Of a stretch of DNA of 64,000 bases, positions 24,418 to 33,259 are shown one piece after another (within the stretch, counting starts at the first letter, position 1; the number at the start of each line of letters is the position of its first letter). The stretch lies in NCBI GenBank assembly GCA_963854835.1, contig OY978525.1:107392917-107456916 (forward strand), given 5' to 3'. The DNA is from Megamerina dolium (lineage: Eukaryota; Arthropoda; Insecta; Diptera; Megamerinidae). The notes under the pieces were generated by a model that saw nothing but the letters and a program-made list of their open reading frames with translations, made no database searches and was not told the origin of the DNA. The translations under genes and the position numbers were made by a program.

Positions 24418-24442
24418 GCGGTGAGTGTGAGGAGATAGAGAT
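24398..24442. repeat. 20-bp-arm hairpin at the LINE 5' junction
   Basis: ATCTCTATCTCCTCACACTC at 24398-24417 and its exact reverse complement at 24423-24442 are separated by GCGGT. The left arm is LINE coding sequence (it encodes ECEEIEM on the minus strand). The right arm is an inverted copy lying outside the element. Confidence 0.97.
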
Positions 24443-24466
24443 ATGTAAACATAATATGTTTAGATA

Positions 24467-24530
24467 TGTAAACATAACATATGATTAAAAAACACCATAT
24501 GGTGTTTTTTAATCATATGTTATGTTTACA
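24467..24530. repeat. Perfect 64-bp palindrome
   Basis: The 32 bases from 24467 to 24498 are exactly complementary to 24530 back to 24499, with no spacer. The centre is CACCATATGGTG. The outer part TGTAAACATAACATATG is partly duplicated just upstream at 24443-24456 (ATGTAAACATAATATG). It lies between the LINE 5' end and an IS630-type relic. Confidence 0.97.
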
Positions 24531-24589
24531 GTGACAGCTGTTTCCCAATGGAAATCTTGACTCAAAGTCAGTATCATCTCCAAGAAGTG

Positions 24590-25235
24590 AAATGAATCGC
24601 TTTACGGTTGAACAACGTTGAGAAAAAATGCAAACTTATTCCCAAAGTCAATGTTGTGTAGTACAAACAGTCATATTTTCTGATGAAGCGCATTTTCACA
24701 TTGGTGGCTATGTTAACAAGCAAAACTGCCGCATCTGGGGATCGCCAATGCACCCTCAGAGGGCGATGCAGATTTGGTGCGGATTTTGGAACGGTGGCAT
24801 CATTGGCCCATTTTTCTTTGAAAATGGCATTTCGGTCAATGGTAAGTGGCACAGAGGCGTGATAAAGGAGTTTCTATTACTGGAAAGTTCGTTAATCGTG
24901 TTATTAGCCCTCTTGATGATGTCAATTGGGCACCTTGGAGCTCCCATTTGCGCCGTTAGACTTCTCTTGGTGGAGTGCCATGAAGGACTGTTTTACGAAC
25001 AATCCAATACATTAACGATTCAGGATCTTAAATTGAATATCGAGCAAGCCATTCGTTAGATACAGCCACAACCCGTCACCAAGGTCTTAGAAAACTGGGT
25101 TAACACCAGAGACAGCCACACGAATAAAGTTTTGTTCGATAATTAAGGGAAATGTTTGCTCTATCGAATAAGATACCGAAAACAAAATATTTGTGTAATT
25201 TTTTTTTTTTTAAGGAGAAAGTTGCATATAATCCG
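24590..25235 (+). pseudogene. IS630/Tc1-mariner superfamily transposase relic, copy 3 (internally deleted)
   Basis: A start at 24592 opens MNRFTVEQR followed by a stop, the usual N-terminus of this transposase group. After QSQCCVVQTV the sequence jumps directly to the first catalytic block, IFSDEAHFHIGGYVNKQNCR (24678-24737), so the second half of the DNA-binding domain is gone. MHPQRAMQIWCGFWNGGIIG follows. The second catalytic block (QQDGATCHT) is deleted. DDVNWAP near 24917 and LDFSWW in another frame mark the third acidic region. LKLNIEQAIR and VTKVLENWVN form the C-terminal helix. The end near 25225 reads CATATAATCCGCCCTGTA, like a terminal repeat. It differs enough from copies 1 and 2 to be another family. 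Confidence 0.88.
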
Positions 25236-25488
25236 CCCTGTAAATTAACTTTCTTGACATAAATAATTTTGCAAGAAATGCATGAGCCACTATTTAATGC
25301 AGCTTAAATATAAAGTCGAATAGTTTGTAAAAACTTTTAATCACTATAACTTATGTAGATTAGAATTGTATAAAGAAACAGATTTTTTGAATTGCAGAAT
25401 CACATTCAGTATTTACCGTTAAAATGAAAAATAAAAAAATAATATAATAATAAATATGTAGCACTTATCAGCCCCGAAGGGTTCCAGA
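25236..25488. other. Short AT-rich spacer
   Basis: Nothing recognised except A/T-rich sequence between the transposase relic and the SINE/LINE composite. Confidence 0.4.
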
Positions 25489-25514
25489 GCAACAGGCTAA
25501 CACAATAACCACTG
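25489..25514 (-). mobile_element. SINE tRNA-like head fragment (A-box region)
   Basis: AGGCTAACACAATAACCACT then GAACTAC. Its reverse complement resembles the A-box side of the SINE head (GTAGTTCAGTGGTTATTGTG). It abuts the 3' end of LINE copy D. A very similar string occurs on the far side of the LINE at 26178-26205. Confidence 0.5.
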
Positions 25515-25516
25515 AA

Positions 25517-26153
25517 CTACTTCTTCTTCTTATGTGGCCATAACAACCCGAACATATAATGCGGCGCCAGTCTTCTCTGTTCTTCGCTTGCTGGTGCCAA
25601 TTGGATATTAAAAGCGCCACCAGGTTACCCAACACTAGGTCCTTCCAACAGAAGTTTGGACTTCCTCTTCTTCTGCGTCCTCCAGCGGGTGCCGAATTAA
25701 ATACCCACTTCGCTGGAGCGTCTTCTTCCATTCCCTAGACATGACCCAGCCAGCGCAGCCGCCTGACTATGTCAATGTCAGCGTACAGCTCATACAGCTC
25801 ATCATTGTAGCTCATTCGGTATTCGCCATCAACGCAAATACGTCCGAAGATCCTGCGCAGAACTTTTCTTTCGAAAACTGCATGCATCATCTCATCTGTG
25901 GTGGAAACTGTACAGGCTTCTGGGCCATATGTTAGGACAGGAATAAGGAGGGACTTGTAGAGTGTGATTTTCGATCTTCGAGAGAGGGCTCGACTACTCA
26001 ATTGCTTACTCAGCCCAAAGTAACACCTGTTAGCAATAGTTATCCTACACATGATCTCCAGGCTGACGTCACTACAGTTGTTGATGATGGCTCCAAGATA
26101 GACGAAGTGTCCTTCACCACCTCGAAAGTGTAATTGTCAACAGTGACGTGTTG
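25517..26153 (-). mobile_element. RTE-like LINE, 5'-truncated degenerate copy D
   Basis: The 3' end at left reads GGTTGTTATGGCCACATAAG with an (AAG)n tail. Moving inward: a C-terminal frame at 25468-25731 with RGSPNFCWKDLVLGNL, then a frame at 25735-26052 containing VFERKVLRRIFGRICVDGEY and LYADIDIV-R-LRWLGHV, with a deletion of the KRIKIQ codons. The 5' truncation is at 26153, inside VTVDN. The GEYRMSYNDELYELYADIDI stretch is closer to copy A (GEYRMSCNDELYELYADIDI) than to copy C, suggesting a shared subfamily. Confidence 0.9.
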
Positions 26154-26154
26154 A

Positions 26155-26216
26155 ACGCACGACCTACAGATCAGGAGGCCAACACACTAACCACTGAACT
26201 ACGGCACCCACAAAAA
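26155..26216 (-). mobile_element. SINE tRNA-like head fragment
   Basis: The reverse complement reads GGGTGCCGTAGTTCAGTGGT, then GTGTTGGCCTCCTGATCTGT and AGGTCGTGCGTTCAAC. This covers the A box and up to the B box of the SINE head seen at 48.45 kb. It touches the 5' end of LINE copy D, so the LINE probably inserted in or beside a SINE. Confidence 0.8.
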
Positions 26217-27899
26217 CCCACTGCTAAAATAAAGCCATATTTAACTCTAATATTTTTACCCACCGAATTAAGTAATTATATGTTATTTTAAATATTTAAG
26301 ATATGTAATACCGTAAAAAATATGAAAAGTATAAATCGGTCAGCCCAGTCCGTCTGTAACATCATTTATAAATAAATAAAAAAAGCAACAACCCATTTCC
26401 CTCTTTTTCTCCGATCGTTAAATACGTGAACACAAACAACCGTTAATCGAAATATTTTACGTGATTGCTGAAAATTTTTACGTGATTGCTAGAATTTTTA
26501 CGTGATTTACATTTTCTGCATGCCTAAAAGTATGTACCAATAATGATGCTTTAAACAATAATGATAATGATAATTATTAAATAAGATAATGACAATGTAA
26601 CCAATCAGCGCCAGCGCACTAGCTTTGCATAACTGAATGCACCGTATTTTGTGTGTGCAAGCTGTTGCAGAGGTACATGTATGGATCTCTCACAGACGAT
26701 GACGTCGTGCGCATTTATGCGGGAATTTAATTTCGATTTTCTTGCAGATTTTACATTTCTCAGAGTTCTTTTACAATTGAATATTTTATAATATAATTTT
26801 ATAGAGTAATTCTTATTTAATTAAATTTAAGAATTTTTATATTGTAATATTATGTACATATTTTTCTATATGCATTGAGCATACTCATTGAGCAGTAAGG
26901 TAGTAAAATATTTATGTATACATTATAGTAATACATACATGCGTATAATTCATCACAACAATTTTAATTAGAGATTAAAAGAGATTTATGATGTACAAAA
27001 TTTTCATTGTCATTATCGACTATATGGTGAATAATATGAAAACGTTATAAAAATTAAGCGTTTATCTAATCAATAAATAATCATGGAATATTGTATTAAA
27101 AATGTGCATAATCCAACAAATAATCAAATATTTAATCGTTGACAATTGAATGATGGAATATAAATAAAAAAAAAAATGTGAGCAATTATTCGTGTATAAT
27201 ATATTAAATTGATTGACATATTGACATGTTGTGCAATAAAAATTTTTTTTACCTATACCAATTCAAAGGTGAATAAAATTTGTTCTTATATTTCTATTTA
27301 ACTATTTTCAACTATATAAATTATACGTATACACTATGATTTGCATAAACGAATAACGATTTTATTGTTTGCTAATCAACCAATGTATGTACCTTTGTAT
27401 ATCTTGGAAGTAATTTTGAAAATTTCCATTAAACAATTTTAATCAATTTCATACTAAAAAGAAAAGCAAATAAGCAAATAGGCTAATACAAATATTGATA
27501 GTGCAGAAATTCATTCATCATAATTGTGTTACACATCAATATGATCATAATTTCTCACAATCACTCGTTCAATGCATAACCCAACCTACATTTTTGTTTT
27601 GCCAACTTTTATCAATCAATTCGTATCGGTTGTAAAATCATTTCCATCATATATATAAATAGATAAAAATTCATTTGGAAAAAACAATTATTCCACTCAT
27701 AATAATAATAATAATAATAGTGGAAGCACTTCTTTAACAAATAATATGTTCACGAGTGTGATTAATAGGCGTGCCCTATAGATAATTAGTAGTATGTATT
27801 TAATATAAATAGTTCGTTCATTCAATAATCGTGATTATTTGTCGCTATATTACAATGATAAAATAGAAAAATGATTTAATAACTAGTCACAAATCTCAC
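26217..27899. other. AT-rich spacer
   Basis: No coding or transposon signal. An (AAT)n run lies near 27702-27719. GATGACGTCGTGCGC near 26697 holds a CRE-like TGACGTC core. The remainder is A/T-rich. Confidence 0.5.
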
Positions 27900-28010
27900 A
27901 TAGGTGTAATGTGTTTTTAAATACTCAAAGTGCAACAACATCGAAATTAAGCGGATTTTTTTATTAAGCGCGAAAAAAGAAAAACAAAACGGAACCATGG
28001 ATCATAAATT
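27900..28010 (+). other. Candidate host first exon or 5' UTR with splice donor
   Basis: A purine-rich leader (AAAGAAAAACAAAACGGAACC) precedes ATG at 27997 in a good translation-start context (AACCATGG). It gives Met-Asp-His-Lys and then two bases before a consensus donor, GTAAGT, at 28011. The layout fits a short coding first exon of a plus-strand gene with a long first intron. No second exon can be assigned in the window. The pattern could arise by chance. Confidence 0.3.
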
Positions 28011-28754
28011 GTAAGTTTTTCTTATTTTCTATATATTCTCTATATTCTCTATAGGCTATATAGACACTCTTCAATATTTGTTTATATTATCTTTTTATTT
28101 GATTATATACTCTCCTTCAATATATATGTATATGGTAGTGATCATAAAGAAAAATGCATAAATAAAATGTTAAAATGAATTTACAAAATTAAAGAAAATA
28201 TAAATATACTCCAAAATATATATAAAAATAAGTGTGTAAAAAAAATTAATAATAAATACTAAAGCACAGAGAGTGATACAGGTATTTGTACAGTGGTGGT
28301 CATGAATTTGTAAGCAATTTTAATCGAATCTATATTCAGGTTATTGAATTGTTTGCGTGAATACGATATATGCGGCAATACGAATACTGTTTACAAATTT
28401 CAAACAATCATGGAGAAATTTCCTCAAAATAAAAACAAATTGTCCACTGAACATCTGTTAAAGATAATTTTGAAGCTGTCAAAAGTGTCAAAAAATTGCG
28501 GCGTGTTGATTGCAATTATTTACTTATTTATTTTTTTATTTATTTATTTATTTTATTTAAGATGCCTCAAATAAATTTTTGCTTTTAAAAATAAGAAAGA
28601 AAAAAATTATTATATCGATTTATATCTCCTAAACGTAGATAGGAGATGTAAAATGTCCATCTTTTGAGCAGTAAACGAATTTTAGTGAGTTATGTTAAAA
28701 TATAAGATAAAAATATGATTATTGAATATGTAAAATATGTTAGTTAACCTTATT

Positions 28755-29640
28755 TTAGGGATATAGAGCCACATTAAGTGGTGGGTGGGGGCCTACCTTT
28801 GCCTTCCAGCATGACTTGAGACGATCTGGCCAGTCATCGATCGCGAGACGCACTTCATGCATGAGGAAATTGTTCACTGCATGGACAATGGCTCGCTTCA
28901 ACGACTCAATATTTGGGTGTCGAGTAAAGCAAGCCATGCCCTCTAATACGGACCACAACTTGTAAGCCAACGAGTTGAGGTCGAGACTGCCAGCTGGCTA
29001 ATCATCCGTTGATATGAAGTCCGGAATGTTGTTTTTTAGCCACAATTGAGTCGTTTTTGCTTTGTGAGCTGGAACAGAGGCCTCTTTGGATCCTCGGAAT
29101 GAGTTGAGATGCTTCTCTGGATGACTGTGCATACACATGATCGTTCTGTTTATAGAACCAATTTTCTACGGTGAAGATTTTCTTGCCAGTAAACAGAATT
29201 TGTCAGTGAGCGTACCGGCTGCGAAACGCTTTCGATTTTCGCTTGCGTTTTCCCTCCAATGAGGCCGTGAGCAGGTGTCCAGTATGTCGCTTGTACGCGC
29301 TGAGTCTTAAATCTTCATGGAAATGGCTCTGCGAAATTTGCATTTCCCCACGACAAGATTTTCTGTTTTCGCAGCGGTTTTCGGTCGATTCATTTCTTCA
29401 CGGCTATGATCGCTTTCGGAGTTCTCACAGTGCGCGGACGACCGGATCTTTGACTGTTACGTACTTCATCAGTATTCTCAAACAACTTCACACAAAATTG
29501 CGAGTGATTCCTAGCGGTCGCAACGTCCGAAATATATCACCTTTTCCCATGTTGCATTTTAGTAGGCCAACTACAACAATACGATTTTCGATGTCGACCC
29601 ATTCCATGATTGTAAACAATTGATGCCATAAACTGTTTAG
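28755..29640 (-). pseudogene. Tc1-like transposase, internally deleted
   Basis: Minus-strand reading order is: MQHGKR region and SDVATARNHSQF near the N-terminus; RSGRPRTVRTPKAIIAVKKR (the GRP linker between the two DNA-binding halves); IDRKPLRKQKILSWGNANFA; then the start of the catalytic domain (TGKKIFTVEN-like, KQND, YAQSSR). The frame next leaps to VPAHKAKTTQLWLKNNIPDF after GSKEAS, removing the segment between the first and second catalytic aspartates. LDLNSLAYKLWSVLEGMACF follows, corresponding to the third block, where the usual SPDLNPLDYKLW is altered. The surviving C-terminal frame is 28755-28970. Frameshifts, stops and the deletion make it inactive. Confidence 0.9.
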
Positions 29641-29869
29641 TCAGATGAAATGGATGCGCCCAATTTTGTATTCGTAATGAATGCGTTTAGTTGTGTTCCA
29701 ATATTTATGACTTCACTAGGTACATTAAATAGAGCGCGTGGCTCATGCATTTTTTGCAAAATTATTAACTTCAACAATGTTAATTTACTTATGCACATGT
29801 CAAATGTGGTTTTGTCCCAAAGTAAAATATTTTGAAGAATTATTTCTGTGAATTATAGTAAGTTACATA

Positions 29870-29996
29870 TTTTAGAAATTCCGAAGTTGGTCTCTTTGAT
29901 TGCTCCGGGTGGTCGCGGCATCAGACAACTTATGCCCATTATCAATTCCGTCTATATCCTTGTACATATAGATCATTCTTGCTAAATTTTGGTTTA
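29870..29996 (+). repeat. Fragment of the dispersed 45.7-46.9 kb repeat nested in the Tc1 element
   Basis: GAAATTCCGAAGTTGGTCTC, TTTGATTGCT, TATGCCCATTATCAATTCCG and CTAAATTTTGGTTTAAATAT align in order with 46553-46690 of the larger repeat (CATGCCCAATATCAATCCCC and others). It indicates insertion of one repeat inside another. Confidence 0.65.
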
Positions 29997-30078
29997 AATA
30001 TTTATTGTTTGTGGTATAACAAAAAAGTTGATTTCTTACTTTCATAATAAGTGTACTAAATTAATGGACAGCACTGTA

Positions 30079-32780
30079 TACGATATATTGTATATGTATG
30101 TACATCGTATACTCATATGCATAAGACTAAAAGAGCATAAACCAAAACTGGCTAAATTACAAGCAGTTTGTGGTAAATAAAAAAAAAATGTATATTAATA
30201 AAACCCGTTAACACACATACAAGCTAGCATTTATTTTCCCTAAACACATACATATGTATGCACACCTTACATGCATGCAAATGCAAAGCTCTTTTTTAGT
30301 ACCAAAGCATTACAATATTACGACTACTATCTCACAATCAACATTTGTTGTTGTTTATTTTTTGGTTTTTCTGCAACGAAAATAACTTATACGCATTGAT
30401 ACTTTTAGCATATCAACATGCATATAAACATGTATATAAACTCAAATTATTCATTTACAATATTTTCAGATAAAAGAAATTCGTGAAAAAAAAACAAAAA
30501 CATCAAAACAGAAAATAAAAACAAAACATGCGATATATTCGCATGCTTTGCTTTGGCATTTTATATTATCGTGTTTTTTCATCAATACAATACTACAAGT
30601 AGTAGTAGTATTTTTTTTTTTTTTTTGATTCATTGTCAACATCTACGAATATGTATAGTCGTATTGTTGCTTTATTTGCTCTTAACAATGGTGATGGTGC
30701 CAAACTAACTAGCTAGTATTTAGTGTACTGTGCTCTACTGTGCTGCTGTAAATCGTTTCTGGTGATCGTAGTACTATCTACCTACTTACTTTACTCGTAT
30801 TAAGCAATACCATACAATTAATGCAGATTTGATATTTTTTTTTTATTTAAAGACATTTATGATAATTTTGTAAATACTCACCTACGAATACGAAGCTTTA
30901 TCGTAATTACTTGGTACATATTGTATTGTGCTTTTGTTATTGTTTTTCTTTGTTTTCTTCTTCTTCTTTTATTGATGGTACATAGTCGCTGCTGTTTTGT
31001 GCTACCTGCTGCATTTGCCATTTATTTGCGACACTTGAATTGAGTAAATGTGTTGTGTTGTGTTGTGTTGTCAATGCCATTGATCGGTCGGTTGGTGTAA
31101 TTTATTTATTGCATTTGTGCGGTTAGTAAAAGTTAAGCAAAAGCAAAAGCAAAAAAAAAAAAGTTGTAAAAACGATATCACGAATAAAGAGTAAAAGAAG
31201 TCAAGTCAAAACACTTAATAAAACAATTGAAATAAACTTGTTGAAAATAAATATACATACAATATACTACAATATAATCTGTGTGCGTGAGTGGTTTACT
31301 AATAAAGTTTTGCATATAAATATTTTGCTTCGTTTGAAATTCATCAATATACATCAATTCTGCATTATGTTGCCCGGTGGTGAGAATGACGTGGAGGAAA
31401 AAATGTTTACAAAAATGAAAAACACTTGCTGTAGTGCGTATAAAAGGTGCGATATTCTATATAACTTACTATAAACATTTTATATCGATAAATAATTATT
31501 AATCGATTTTATTGATTGCATGTGAATTTATGCAAATGTGCATGCATAATGCATTATGTATGTACTATAAAAATACCTTTTTATTTCATCTAATAATATA
31601 ACAGAATAGAAAGTTTCAATTTTGTTTTTCTCTCTTAATAATACAATGAATTTTGCAAACATATGGTGAATTATTCTTGCTCTTCTTTTGGTTTGATAAA
31701 GTTTCCTCATTTTCTTCTCCACCTACAGTTACTAATGAGTATATTGTTAGACTATATACATATCCCTAGACACATGTGTACAATGATAATAGTCAATAGT
31801 AAATTTATTAATTAAAAAATAAATAAAATATACTTAGTAATGGTTTAAAAAATAATTTTTTTTAAAGAAATTTACATATTTTTGCGCTTCTCATCAAAAG
31901 TTAAATTTTACTTCATTCTTAAATGCTTTGAAATCACTAAATTTCGTTAGGAAATACAAAATCCTTATTGTAATGTTTGACATTTACGGGAAATAATAAT
32001 AATAATGTTAATGTTAATATTTCTGGGAATTTTTAACAGATGTTAGCACATCTATATTTTTCGAACATTTATATTGTGTACATTTCGAATCAAAAGGAAA
32101 GCGACACACCTGAGAAGTAATTGGTCATAAAAAACTTATGTGTGTGAAAAATATTAAAGAAAAATATTAATATAATTCTATTCTTAATTATACATTATAA
32201 AAATATTTCTCTCATATACATATTATTTCATTACAGTATTAATTTAGTTTTACAAAAGAGCGACGATTAAAAATCTAACATAAAAATGTTAAATCACAGA
32301 ATTTTAATTTCTCCAAACATTTTTTCTCTACTGTATATAAAATATAAATTCACAACATTTTAGAAGATATCATGAATAGAAAACCGACCTGAAACAAACA
32401 AATATTTTATATGTTTTTTCCACATTTTGATTTCTGTACACACAATTTTTTTTTTCGAAATTCAGTAACACAATTCACAATACAGAGATTTCTTCTGATT
32501 AGAATTGTTATATTAATTTAACTTTAATTGCGAATCGACTTTGGCACTAATTAAGGTCGTAACTCCTCATTATTTGATAATCTAATCATTTTGATGCACT
32601 CTAGATTAAGTAATCTTTATCTATGTAGGTCGATTTCGTTGCACTTTAAATAGATAATCGAAATCAAGAAATCGTAGTATGAACAATTTTCTATCTTGAT
32701 TTAGTTCTATCAATTAATATACAGCATATACTACATACATATGATGAAAAGTCCCAGCATTTCGAATGAAAACAAGCGTT
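30079..32780. other. Long AT-rich spacer with simple repeats
   Basis: No gene recognised with confidence. It includes a TAG/TAC-like tract near 30595-30610, T-runs, a (GTGTT)n run at about 31050-31073, AAGC repeats near 31134-31152, and poly-A tracts. The sequence style is that of fly introns or intergenic DNA. Confidence 0.55.
31367..31474 (+). other. Small ORF segment with coding-like composition
   Basis: From ATG at 31367 the frame reads MLPGGENDVEEKMFTKMKNT, then CCSAYKRCDILYNLL. Its G+C content and acidic/basic mix stand out from the AT-rich surroundings. There is an in-frame upstream extension to 31238 with poor composition. No consensus acceptor directly precedes it, and GTGCGA after YKR is a weak donor. 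I do not recognise the peptide. It could be a small exon, a small ORF or chance. Confidence 0.2.
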
Positions 32781-32797
32781 TTTAGGGAAAGTTATAT

Positions 32798-33240
32798 TTA
32801 TTCCACAACATTTCCTTTTCTATAGTACAAAACGTAGAAGACTTCGAAATACGCCTTGGTTTCTGCGATGACTTCCTCATTCGGTATGAATAATAGTCGC
32901 TGGGAGATAAACCTAAAGAGTTCGTTTAGTTTGTCCAATAATGCTGCATAACACTCTTCAGTGACAAATCTTACTTTCTGAAGATAATAGATGAAGATTA
33001 TGCCTTTAGTTCCTTTACGATTTCCACATTCGTAACTTCTCAGAGCGAGGTGCGTCTTCGATGCTTGTTTGACCCATTTTAAATACACTAAACCGCCAAT
33101 AAATTGTTTCTCTCGAAGAAGCAGATGTGGGATAATATTTCTACAACGATTGTAATGATTTTTCGGAAGTTTTTCCCATTAAGAAACAATGTTTGATCAA
33201 GATGAGATACTCATGTTTTTCCATTATTTTTACTATGTAG
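32798..33240 (-). pseudogene. Mariner-like transposase, N- and C-termini joined by a deletion
   Basis: Starting near 33223 on the minus strand the sequence reads MEKHEYLILIKHCFLMGKTS, the classic mariner N-terminus. RETIYWRFSVFKMGQTSIED follows, the end of the first helix-turn-helix. It then runs into the frame 32798-33088, whose second half reads CYAALLDKLNE and FIPNEEVIAETKAYFEVF, typical of the post-catalytic C-terminus. The whole catalytic core, with all three aspartates, is missing. The gap is bridged by ECGNRKGTKG sequence. Terminal repeats were not identified. Confidence 0.85.
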
Positions 33241-33259
33241 AAAGTAACGTCACTCAAAC

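Larger units (their letters stand above)
28291..30076 (-). mobile_element. Tc1-like element with TA-flanked inverted ends
   Basis: The left end is CAGTGGTGGTCATGAATTTG at 28291, preceded by TA. The reverse complement of the right end (finishing at 30076, followed by TA) is CAGTGCTGTCCATTAATTTA. These match a Tc1-type inverted repeat with the standard TA target. The transposase relic lies on the minus strand at 28755-29640. A separate repeat fragment sits between its 5' end and the right terminus. Confidence 0.85.

Noticed and set aside
22871..24424. Plus-strand frames over the LINE (for example 23249-23674)
   Set aside because: They are shadows of the minus-strand reverse transcriptase, with no family resemblance.
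29243..29623. Plus-strand 126-codon frame
   Set aside because: It is antisense to the Tc1-like transposase relic, whose GRPRTVRTPKAI motif on the minus strand explains the sequence.
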